A DNA stretch of 64,000 bases, from the NCBI GenBank assembly GCA_019054805.1, contig JAHQIY010000003.1:8370001-8434000 (forward strand), read 5' to 3'. This DNA is from Brachionus manjavacas. Taxonomy: Eukaryota; Rotifera; Eurotatoria; Ploima; Brachionidae. Every line of letters starts with the position of its first letter. Position 1 is the stretch's first letter. The position numbers and the translations under genes are program-made. The notes below the pieces were generated by a model, which saw nothing but the letters and a program-made list of their open reading frames with translations, was not told the origin of the DNA and did not search any database. Below, in pieces: positions 24,483 to 36,600 of the stretch.

Positions 24483-25922
24483 TTAGGTTTAATTTTTTTG
24501 TTTGAATTACAAAATGTATCCAAAGTTGAAATAACATTGAAAAAGTGCGATGTTTCAAATATTTTTTCAGTTTAAAAAAAAAATAATTTTAAGTTAATAT
24601 AGCAAAAAATAAATAAAATAATTTAATAAATTTTGACTTAAGGTTTATGGTATGATGATCCTTAAAGATAATTTGTAGTTTAAAAAATTATCTTCGCTCT
24701 GTTTTCCTTTTTTTTCATAAATTAAGTATTTGATAAAATGCACCAAACGAAAGTAAATTATCACTTAAGTAAAAATTTTATAAGAAGAAAACTCAGTTTT
24801 TCGGGTCTAGTCGCTTAGGTAAACTATGGTTCACCTTATGAACTATTAGTTGATCTAATCAAAAAATTGTTCACCTAATTATGAATTTTTTCATCTATAC
24901 AGAAAATAGCTAATGTAATGATAAAAAATAAGAAAGAAAAAATAATTACATAGAAAATTTTAAGTTGAACGGAGTAGGTAAATTTTGCGAAATAGATGAA
25001 TCTATGTTTCCCAAAGTCAAACACTTAAAGGGTGAAAAAATGATTTTTATTTTATTTAATTTTTATTATTTTATGCTGAAAGGCAAAGATTTAAGTAAAG
25101 AGAGCATTTGGGTATTTGGGATTGTTGAAAGAGTAATATCAAGTCATCTAGATCACAGCAAATGCTAAGCTATTTCTAAAGCTCCTTCAAATTAAAAATA
25201 AAATAATTATTAACTAATTTTCACATCAGTTTCGAGAATTAGGCATTCTATTAAACAGCTTTATTCAATTTGTTCACATAATCTAAAAATTGTTCGTCTA
25301 ATTCTATTTTGGTTTTGGTATTTAAAAAACTTAATATCATAAATCTAATCTAAAAATTAGGTTTTGATAAATCTAATTTTTTTAATTTTTAAAATTTAAA
25401 TTATATCGTTAGAATTAGCTTTAATTGAATACTAAATAAATAATTAAATAAATTATATTTTAAACAAAAATATTGGGTGAAACAATAGTTCACAAAACCT
25501 GAGAACAAGAATTTTTCGGATAATAAGTGAACTATGGTTCACCTAATCAACTAGACCCAGTTTTTCAACGATGGAATATAAACTTTAATCTTAATGAATT
25601 ATTTATCTATTTTTTTTCTTTATATTCATTTTTTTTTTTATTATTTAAACTTTATTTTTAGTTTTTTCATATGTTTTTATTCTAACTGAATTGTTTAAAC
25701 GTTAAGAATTTTCAATTTTTTTTGATGAAATTTCCAAATAAAAATTAAACTGATTCTATTTCACCAAAGAGTTTAATTTCAAATATGAAAATGCTTGCAA
25801 ATTTAACTTAAAACTATTTTTTTTTGAAACTGAAAAAAAATATTTGAAACATCGCACTTTTTCATTGTTATTTCAACATTGGATACATTTTTTAATTCAA
25901 ACACAAAAAATTAAACCATGTG
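24483..25922. repeat. long inverted repeat (about 120-bp arms), possible foldback or DNA element
   Basis: The left arm (24483-24605) and right arm (25797-25922) are inverted copies with few mismatches. Shared blocks include AAAAAGTGCGATGTTTCAAA, GTTGAAATAACA and TTTAAGTTAA. The arms enclose the 8-bp-TSD element at 24803-25558, suggesting insertion of one element into another. A third, direct copy of the right arm lies at 43440-43640, so this is a dispersed family. The outer borders and class are not resolved. Confidence 0.7.
24803..25558. mobile_element. DNA element with 8-bp TSD and GGGTCTAGT ends
   Basis: The ends are inverted: GGGTCTAGTCGCTTAGGTAA on the left and, read inward from the right, GGGTCTAGTTGATTAGGTGA. 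The terminal repeats stay similar for about 35 bases (...ATGGTTCACC / ...CATAGTTCAC). The exact 8-bp duplication AGTTTTTC flanks the element (24795-24802 and 25559-25566), which points to a hAT-like or other 8-bp-TSD superfamily. GTTCACCTAAT-like motifs recur inside both ends. The open frame at 24965-25168 shows no known domain, so the element is probably non-autonomous. Confidence 0.88.
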
Positions 25923-28900
25923 TAAAATCAGAGAAATTTTTGTTTAACTAAAACTCTTTAAAAAATGCATTTAATGATAAACTAAATATTTTAGAATAAG
26001 TTTGCTAATATTTTGAAGACTTTTATTACAAACAAACCTTTTCGTATTTTTAAATAATTTTTTTTATTTATTTCATTTTTTTAAATTTAATATTTAGTTG
26101 ATATTTAACTTAATGAGAAATGCGAAGTCTACAGATTTTACACCAATTTCGAATAAAATATTCAATTTTATTTTTTTTATTTTTTTTAATAATTCTTTTT
26201 AGACTTTTTGAGATTTCAAATCGTCAATTTGCAATTTTTAGCTAATAATATTTCGGAATTCAAAATCGAAATTAACTATTAACAATTAACAAAGTTGTTC
26301 AAATATTTTTCAAATTAAACATTCGAGAAAATCCTTGATATATTGATTTGATTATAAAAATTTAGTATTGCTGCTGAGAAAACGTGTCAAGTTAGAAAAT
26401 ATGTATTTAACACTTGTGATGATAAACAAATTTGTTTCATTTTAGTAAAAGCAAAGATTATAGCTTTATTTTTGACACATTCTCGTTTAAAATGCTTTTA
26501 TCCTAGACGTTATAATCTTGTCTTGAAAACAATTTTAATGTATAAAAAGACTCATGCCGATAAAATGTTATTTCATTTAGATTTAAAAAAATTTGAGTTT
26601 AATTGATGACTTATTCGAAAATAAGATTTATTTCTATTCACTCTTATTTAATATTCTCTAGATTAAAAAATTTAAGTTTTCTACTAAATTTTTGTATTTT
26701 TGAAGATTTGATTTTAAACCAAAACTTTCACTTACTGAATTTTAATCCTATTTTAGATTTTAAATTTTTTTAGATCAGATTATTTCATTTTTAGGTACAA
26801 TTGGTATGGTTTGGAATAATGATGAATTTTTTTTCATTAACAAAGCATTAAACTTTCAAACTTTTTCGATTATTATTGCTATATTTTGTCAATTAAAATG
26901 ATAAAAATTTATAACTTTATTCAAGTAGTTGATAATTTGATTTTTCTGAGATTTTTTCCGTGGTTAGCAGATTGGCAATTGACTTAACAATGCTTGTTGC
27001 ACCGTGCTACACTTTCAAAACAAATTTACAACTTTTAGAAAAAATTAAAAATATCATTTTGTAAAAATCATAATACCTTTTTCTTAAGAAAATTTCAAAT
27101 TGCTCAAGTGTATTGATCATTTATTATTTAAAAAAGGATTAGCACTGGTCATTTGATAAGCAAACTTGAACCTAGCTTTAAGTCATTGACTATTTATCAT
27201 TTAATCATTTAAAAAATGGGAAAAAAATTAAGTTTCCTTTAAGAATAAGACTACCATTATTTGATGAAAACTTTATTCTTTTTTTTTCTTCATCCAATTT
27301 CTATTTCCAGTATAAGAAAAAGGCATTCATGATTGTTATAAGTCATTTTTGATCTTCTTGCATTTCTCATTCTTTGAAGTGTTTCAATTTTATAATTTTT
27401 TGATTTTTTTTCTAAAATTTGAAAAGATATCAGTTTTAATATATAACATGGAAATTAGGAAATATTTTAAATGTCTTGATAAAATTTTCAAGCAGATTTT
27501 TTTTAATTTATTTTTTTTAGATTATCTATAATTAATGCCGAGGAAACTAGTCAAATTTTTTTTCTTATTTTAAAAACATATTTTAAAACCATCTGATTTT
27601 TTGACATCTAACTTAAATCCAAATTTAAAGGTAATTAATAAAGAATTTTTTATCAGATGGTCAAAATAGAATCTAAATTTTAATTCTAATATATTTTAAT
27701 TTTTTTGCAAGCTCTTCAAAAAACTCTAAAAAAATTTTGTGTACAATTTTTAATATTAAATTTACTTTGCCAAAATAGTTCTTATTTTAATAAATTTTAT
27801 TTTCTTAATTTTTCTTTTTCTCAGTTTAAAAAAAAGAATTCTGATAAAATTTGGTAGAAAATTCAAGACTCTAGTTTATGATTTAATAGCAAGTCATATT
27901 AAGTTAATTATAATAAGCTTGACCTTTAGAACTTCAAATAATTTTTAATAAAAAAACTTGTGAATAATGATTTTTGACTAAAATCTCCAACAGACTAGAC
28001 TCAGGTAAATTACCATTAATCAACATTTTTAAAATTTTATAAGAGTCTAGAGAATTGTTCAATTAATTTTAGAGTCTATTAGCTAAACAAAATAAGTTTG
28101 ATTAGGTTTTGCTTTTCAGTAAAAAGAAGTCCAATTTTAAAAATAAAAAATAATTAAATAAAATAACATCAATAAAAAAGACTTTTTTTTTAGATTCTCT
28201 TAAATTAATATTTGTTGCTAAAAAAAGCGATGATTTAAATTAAAAAATTTGTTTATAGGCAATTAGAATAAAATAAACATAGAAGGTTAAAATCTGAATT
28301 TCAAATGAAAAATGTTAGATTTTTAAATTCATCAGATTCAAAACAGCAATTAATACTGAAAAAACTAATTAAAATTAAAAATAACCAAATCTTAAAGTAT
28401 TCTTTTGCTGTATTAAGAATGTTTGTTTATTTAAATTTTGGAACATTTAAATAGAACACGAATATCAAATGCAAAACAGCATTAAAATTCTTAGCAACTT
28501 AACCTAAATAAAGCTGAAACTGGTTTCGAGTCCAACAACGACAATTTCTTAGATTTAAATGGCACTTTTTTCCCTTTTTCTATTTATTAGCAACTTTTTT
28601 TTGTTAAATAATAGCTCAGAATGTTATACAAGCGTAAGCTATCTCAAAAGCAAACTGACTTTATCCTAAGACAATGAGAGAATAAATTACATAATCTTTG
28701 CATAAAGGCTAAATATTTTTTTCTTAAATTTGACAGGAAATGTGATTGAATTAAATGAGCAATCTACTAAGGTAAAGTGTAAAGATAAACACTCAATTAA
28801 TTTTGACAGAAAAAAAACACTTCAGGAAACAAATTTTATTAAAAAATAAATAAGAGCTCATTTTTCAGACACAAATCTGTTTTCTTTTTCTTTCAGCTGA

Positions 28901-30619
28901 TATTTAGTTTATAAAAACAAAATTCATTTCTCATTTTTATTCTAAATGTTTAGAAACTTAGAAACAAAAATTAAGAGTTTTATTTTAAATTTTTCCTTAA
29001 GTGAGCCTTTGGAATTGAGGTTTTCTTCTAATTGGTATTTCTTTATTTTTCTAAGTTAATTGAAAAAATATTTGTTGATATATAAACGAAAAGCTTTCTT
29101 TACACCACGCTAAATACATAAACTCAAATGGCTTAGTATTTAAAAAGATCTTTGAAATTTAATTACCCTATAAAATAAACTAGCTTCATGATTATTTGGA
29201 TTCTTTATTTTTAAAAGTCTCATTTCTTGCTGCATATCGACATTGTTTTGTCATTTAGTTTATCCTTTTTCAATGGTAATTTCAGATAAAAAAATGTAAA
29301 TCCTAAAAGAATTTTGCAATTCCAATAACATTTACCATTTTTTGTCTCAGCTGACCCATTCAAGTGAAAACATCACACCATTTAAAATTAATGCGAGAAA
29401 ATCTAGTGATCAGTGTTTAGTTTTTAAGGTAGTAAGATTAATTTTTTTTCACCGCCAAATTTTATCTTAAAAAATTTATAATAAATTGTTGTATAATATT
29501 GTTATCCAAATGTGTTCTGTAAACATTTTATACCTATAAAAAATTTTATTTTTTTCAAATCAAAATCTCCACAGTGGTTCAAATTTTAGAAAATTTCAGA
29601 TGTCCAAAGCCATTAAGATTAAGTATTTTCCTTTAAAAGAGTAAATAAAATCAAAATATGGTTTTGCTAAATTTTATTAAATTATTAAAAATATTAAGTA
29701 AGTCTGAAAAAAAGGTAGCTTGATTAATTATTGCTTTTGATGGAAAAAATGTAAATGATTTTTCTTATTTTTTTAAAATTAATTCAGTACGAGTTTTCCA
29801 TAACTAAACCGGAACAAATGGCTAAAGATATTGATACTTTTTGAGTTATTTTAAGTTGTTTGATTTAGTCTAAAATTGCACCGTAATGCTATTTGATCAA
29901 TCGAAAATTGGAAATTTTTTTCGGGAGATTTTTTCTGACGTAAATGAACTAATATTTCTAATAGAAAAAAATTCTTTATTTTGTTCAATATTTCTCTTAG
30001 GAGCAAAAGCAGTTTTTAGACGAACTAAAATTCAAATGGGACAAGATTTAGAACCAACTTGTCGACAAGCATCAATCGAAAATGCAAATATGAATTTAAA
30101 ACAAGAAATATTCATTACTATTTGACTAAGTTGAACAATTGCGTAATTTAAAATTTATTAAATTACGTGCCACTTGTTTCCTTATATCGGATTAGTTCAA
30201 GATTAGCAAACTAAAATAACTACTTGAATTTTTGCTTGGAATTTTTGAAGTTACCATAGAAATCGCAATTATCATATGTTATTCTGATAATAGAGAGCCA
30301 AAATTCATTAAAAAAACAAAGTTTTGAATACTTTACCAAGATCAACTAGAAAAACCTATTGTAGGAACTCAATTAAGCAAGGGTTTATATTTTTAATTTC
30401 GAGCAAATTCACAGACTTTTAGAAAAGCTAAGCAAACAATTTTCTGGCGAAATCAATACAAGAAAAATTTATGTTTGTTTATGTAATAGAAGCAGTTTAT
30501 TAAAATTAGTGGAAAAATCGATTTAAACTTTTTCTTTATTTTTTCTTCCATTTAAATCGATACAAGAAATAAAACTTTTTTTAGACTTTTTTTTTTGTAG
30601 ATGAATGCAAGAATTTTAA
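25923..30619. other. 4.7-kb AT-rich region, no gene recognised
   Basis: Scattered short open frames (for example 27349-27531 and 29886-30125) are Phe/Ile/Lys-rich and have no acceptable exon structure or motif. The right edge is the 5' flank of the DYRK-type gene. Confidence 0.5.
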
Positions 30620-33600
30620 ATGTCGACTAGAGTGAACCAAGTCACGATGGTGCATCAGGTCGAGAGCAGCAATGCCGGATCTTTCGGAAGTCTGTGCAAC
30701 ATTGGTAAGAGCCTAATTTACCAACGAGCATTTGAAAAAGCTTTCTTCAAATATGATCTCCTTGTCAACGACTAGTCTTTTAAAATAACTTTGCTCAAAT
30801 TTCGCTTTAACTTGAATCTTTCGTGTTGAATCATAAATTTAGATATTTATTTGAATGTTAGATAAATTTTAGAAATATTTTTTATGAGTTTGTTAATTTT
30901 TAAACAATTTCCTAATGCCCAAAGTGTTTCAGCTTAATTACGACAGTATTGTCGAATTTGAAAAAGAATTATTAGGCGATGACAAAGGTAATGAACGAAA
31001 TATTTTTATTCTAAAAGTTTTAGTGTAGATCCCGTTACCCGTAATCAATCTAACACCCGCTTGGAATAATTGGCTTGAAAGCGGTTAATTCACATGCTGG
31101 CTTCCTATGTATTAGCTTAATCACATAACCTTCAAATTCTCTTTTTCTTTTTTTAGATCATTGCCTATTTTATCTATGGAAATTGAGAGCAATTTCTTTC
31201 CCAAACTCTAGCGCCGATTTTCTTTTGTTTAATTCAAATCTTTTAACCATTCTTCGAATTTTAGAACAAAAAAAAAACAGAAAAAAATGGAAAAATTTTG
31301 CACCTTTTTTTTTAAGGAACTAAGACCAATGTATCACCTTAAACCAATTTCTGCAATTACTTTGCAAACGAGTTTTCATGTTTTAAATGCAATTAAAAAT
31401 AAACATATTGATTAATTTTTTTAAGAACAATTTAAAGGAACCATTTTAGTCCTTTATAAAAAAATTTTAATCAAGTTTTACATTTTTGTTCTGTTTTTTC
31501 TTTTTGTTCTAAAATTCACAATTCCGTGTTTCAAAGAATTTAAAACTTTCAATTAGATAAATGGACTCGAAGTCTCTGGCTTCAACCAAATAAAACTATC
31601 AAGCCAAATTATTTCAATTTATTAATAAGTAAAAGCACAGTTTGTACATAATTCCGATTATATGTATGTATCATAAATGTAATCACGCTTTTATCAATTT
31701 CGTTAGGATAAGATTAAAATAAAAATTTTATTGTCATAAATTTTTAATTATTCATAGATTTTAAACTATCAAATTTAAAATTTTAATTGTCGAATAAATG
31801 AGACACTACTAAGAAAATAGTTGATTTTTTTTTGCTAAATTTTGGAAACATTGACATTTTGAAATGGAAAAGGGAAATATTTTTACAAGTTAAGATCAGA
31901 GTGTCTTATGAAATTGTTAAATAATTAATCACTTGTATATAATTATTTTAATTCAAAATTTTTGATGAATTAACTGTAATTACCTTCTTCCTGACAGTTT
32001 TTGCAAATGGTGCACTGACATAAAGGCTTCTCCAACTTATTCTTGGGGCGCTAAATTAAAATATGTGTTGAGAATGAAATGAAATAGTATAGCATAGTAA
32101 TTTAAACCGCTTAATTTGAGTTTAATAAAGCTAGCATACAAAGACGAAACTAATTATTAAGATTATGAGCACGCATGCCTTGCGTATAAAAAATGTTTTA
32201 ATATTTTTTTAATTAACACGACTGAGGGATTAAATTTTGCTGACCGAAATTCAACGAAACCTTTCGTTGCTGTAAATTTATATCCCGAACATAAAAAAAT
32301 CAATTAATTTGAGTGAATTAGTCAAGAGTTTGAAAGTCTACTGATATCAGAAATCTTAAAAATTCATTTTGTTTTTGAAAAGGTTCAAAAATAATAAAAA
32401 TTTTAAAGTAGTTTTATTTTTTTGGCTTTAATTTTTTAAAATAGAATTTTGAAAATTTTTAAATTTTTACAATTTTTAAATTGTAACCGCGGGCAACTAT
32501 GGTGCTAGTTCACATAAGAAAATACCACACAATAATTGATTTATATTTGTTCTAGTTATTAAGCTTTTTTTTCAAAGCTTTTTTGTTTTCTATTCGTTTG
32601 ACGCTTTTAATATAGGTACTTGAGCAAAAAAAATCAAAATAATTAATTTTAAGAAAATTATTTGTTTTCTTTTAAGAAGAAAAAAAAAGCCAAATCTACC
32701 CTAAAAACACATTTTAATTCTTTTATATAATTTTATTAAATTGATTCTTTTGTTTTTTTTTTTAAAGAAAACAATTTAGACATCTAATGTTGAGTTAAAT
32801 GAAAAATTTCCTAAAACGATTAAAGTTTTAAGAAATTAAATTTAAAAGCCACTTAAATGTTTTATGCCAAAATAAATTCAAAGCTACGACCTTTAGATGG
32901 TAAGATCAACAGTAATTTAAATGTAATATCACTAAATTTCTTTTAATATTCTTGGAAGTTTTTCAGAATTCGACAAATTTTCATTTTAAAGCTTCTTGTT
33001 CTTAAATAAAAAGATAAAAAATTGAAATAATTGTATTTATTTTTTCATAGAGCTTTAAATTAAAAATATTAATTATTAATTAAGATACTTAAAGTATATG
33101 GAATATTTTTTTTGCTTTTTTGTGGAACAAACTTTAGCTTTGATTAAATCGAGATTTCATATTAAAATTTATTTAGCTAAATTTTTTGTTCAACACAACG
33201 ACTGGAAAATTTTAAGGTTAAAAAGTACAGTTTGATGGTCTAATTTAATTGAAAAATTATAATTTAGTGTAAAGAGAATGACTCTAAGCTTAGTTAAAAA
33301 TATAGTATAAAAAATAGGCTTATTCTTAAAAAATTTCTCAAGGCAATACCAATTAATTTTGCTTTAATTTATTTTCCAACTAAAATACTTCTATTTATTG
33401 TCCAATATTTATTTTAAATTTACCAGCTTGATAGATAACAAGATGCACAAACAACATTCCTAAATATCTTAGGTCTACGATTTTCTTTTCAATTTTCAAA
33501 TAAGCATTTGACATTTTTTTGTTTTTTGATATTAAAAAACAATATTTTTCTTTCGAGATTTCTTTATTATTTTTTGAGAAAATGCTGCTTAATCAAGGGT

Positions 33601-36600
33601 AGTTATAGAATTTTTTGGCGCAAATTTACAACATTTACAATCAGGATCATTTTTAGATTCTATTTTCTTCCAATTCTTCAAAGGAATTTTTTTAAATCAG
33701 GATTGAATTTTTCATTGATTTTTAAAATTTTTTAACTTAAAATTAAATATGATTTTAACACAGCAGGATTTAATTTTATTTTAAATGCTTAATATTTTGA
33801 GAATGAATATTTATTTTTATTTTTCGACTTTGTAATTCCTTTACAACTATTAAATTAATCAAAAAAAATTACATAATATTCAAAAAACTGTAATAAGGAT
33901 TCCAATATTGAAAATTCAATGGAACATTTTTTTTTTGAAACCCTCTAAGCTGTTGAATTAATAGGTACCCTAGCTAGTATTTTAATTATCAATGAAATGC
34001 CATATTTTAATTTTTGACTAAAAGTATTTATTTGAGAAAAAATTGTGACAGATTTTAAATTTTGGGTTTATAAAGAAAAAAAAAAATATACAAATATAAA
34101 ATATCAATAATAAGTTTTTTCGAATTATTTATTTTTATCATATCAGTAGTAAAAATATATAAATTCTAAAAACTATTTTTATCGTTTTTTTTCTGAATTT
34201 GATACAAAAAGCACAGAAAAAATGTTGAAAATTTACATCATCAATTACTTCATTTACATCGTTGTAAATCTGTGAATACAACAAATTTATTGCAGAAGAC
34301 TTGCAGAACGAGCTAGGTATAGTCTAGTTTAGTTGCTTTATGTTTCTTTTAAATACTGAGAAAAAACTTTTCTCATTCTTAAATAAATTCTGCAAATTTA
34401 ATTGTAAATTTTAATTTCAATTTGTATCAGCATAGTTCATTTTGCAGAGTTTTTTCATGAGCAGAGATTAATGGTATTTAAAGAATTAATTTTTAACTCC
34501 TAGGAAAAAATTAAAAATAATTTTTTTTCTTTTCTTTTTCATCGAATTTCAATTTACTTCATTTGTTTAAAATTATTTTTAAAATAATCAAAAATGCTAA
34601 ATTTCAAAGTAGATTTATGAAATATAACGAGTGCTCTTGACGAAAATTAAAAAATTCCTGGTGATTGATTTTTTCTTGAAAACATGTTCTTTAAAGTTAT
34701 TTAACCTGTTAAGTTTTCTTAAAATAAAATAATGAATATTAATGTAAATTCCTTCAAGTATTTAAGTTTTTCTTTCTAAAGTAAAAACTATTTGAATTTC
34801 ATTAACCAAGGTGGCTAGCTTCGGAGAAAAAGTGAATAAAGTAAAATTAAAAAAATTTAAATAAATTTAAAAATTATGGCTTTTTTGATTAAATTAAACG
34901 CATGTTTCAAAAAAAAACCTCTGATTACCATTTAATGTATAAATTTTATCAGAGCTTCGCTCAGCACAAAAAAAATAAATTTCAAAAGGATTAGTGATTC
35001 TGTTCCAATACTGTAGTTTATTGTTTATTTAAATCAAATATTCTTTTAAATTTTCAAATTAAAAATTTTGAGGGTAATGTTTTTATTTTGATAAACGAAG
35101 CCCGCATAAATCAACAGCTAAATCAAATAAAACGACATTCATAATTTTTTTTAAAATAGCTTTCAACTGAGAAAAAATATTTCCATTTTGAGATATTATA
35201 TACATTTAAAAAATAAAAATTGAGCTTTTAAGAAAAAAAATGTACGACTGGGTATCTACGGCGCCTCATCTATATGAAAAATATACATATGGCTTGAAAA
35301 CAAGTCCAAGTAAATCGCTGAGCTCATTGCCCCCGACTCAGCCAAGAAAATCCATTGATAAATCGCAGAGTGTTCTCCAACGCAGACAAACCCTCAAGTC
35401 AATATCCAGGTATATTGGACAAGATGGTACCAAGAGACAGCCTGTTCCGTCAAAACGAGCCTCCTTAATTTACCAAAACCAGCCTGTCTTGGTCTCAGAC
35501 ATCAATAATATAGACCCCAATACTTACGAAATCCACTATCAAACAGAATACTACGTTCCTTTGGAACAAGCATTTGAGACTGTTCCTCAAGAAGAGGTGC
35601 CATCTGTGTACGCAAATGAGCCATATGAAATAAAAGATAACCTGGTCTATTACATTACTAATCCAGACGATTATGGTAATGAATTAATAAAAAAGAGAAT
35701 TCCTTTTTTACCATGGAAACTTGAGCTAAATTAAAAATTCTTAAAATTCTAAAAATAATCTTGTTTTTAATTAAGAAATGTGATCGAAAAGCAAGATAGA
35801 TTGTAAACATGTTAGCTTAAGAACTTTTAAAGAAAATAATCTTGTGCTATTTTAGAATAAATTTTGTCAAATGATAGTAGAATGAGGTAAATAAAAAAAA
35901 AATAAGGTCAAGTCTTCAATATTGACATTATTTTCGAATAAGGCTAAATAGTCTGACAAAAAACAGCTTTCATGGCTAAGGTAATTTCTATTTATTTGAG
36001 GAAAATAAAATTTACCGTGTGGGTTTTTGTTAGCAAAATATGCAATTAATAACTGTGTTAGAAAGGTATACAATAAAATTTTAAATCTAAACGATACATT
36101 TAAAAGTAATTTAATATTTTATTCAAAGTTTTTTTTCAATTTGGCTATTTTAAGCGGTTTTAAACTAATCTTGATATGTCATAGCTCAGTCATAAAAAAC
36201 AAGCTATAAGCTGTTTGTAATCCAATCGCAAATTAAATGAATATAAGATGAGCATAAATCATAAATTGCATTCTAAACTTTAGCCTAGACTAGAAAAAAT
36301 AGTAAATCTTGTCCCGGCCTGTCCCATTTTATAGCGAAATAAAGGACGTGATTAACCAAAGTTTTAGAATTATTAAGATTAAATTTTTAGTTTTTAAGAC
36401 ATTGTGAATTCTAGAAAAATGTGCCTAAACTAAGCTTCTGCAGATACTCTGTCATATAATTTTGGTGTACTTTAATGTGAGGGCATTTTTTAGAAATTTT
36501 TTTCAGTGGGAGGACTTAGGTGACACCTTGAATGAATCATCTGATAAAATTTACAGTTTGGCTCTTTTTTTTTAATTCTAAATGACGTTTTTGATCTGTT

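Noticed and set aside
24483-25922. Large virus-like or Maverick-type element between the inverted arms
   Set aside because: Only 1.4 kb with no polymerase, integrase or capsid-like frame. Nested small DNA elements explain it.
29886-30125. 79-codon plus-strand open frame upstream of the DYRK gene
   Set aside because: No in-frame ATG with context, no motif, and composition of chance AT-rich DNA apart from a short stretch.
33508-33735. 75-codon plus-strand open frame
   Set aside because: Almost only Phe, Leu, Ile, Lys and Arg from A/T runs; it is not believable as a membrane protein exon.
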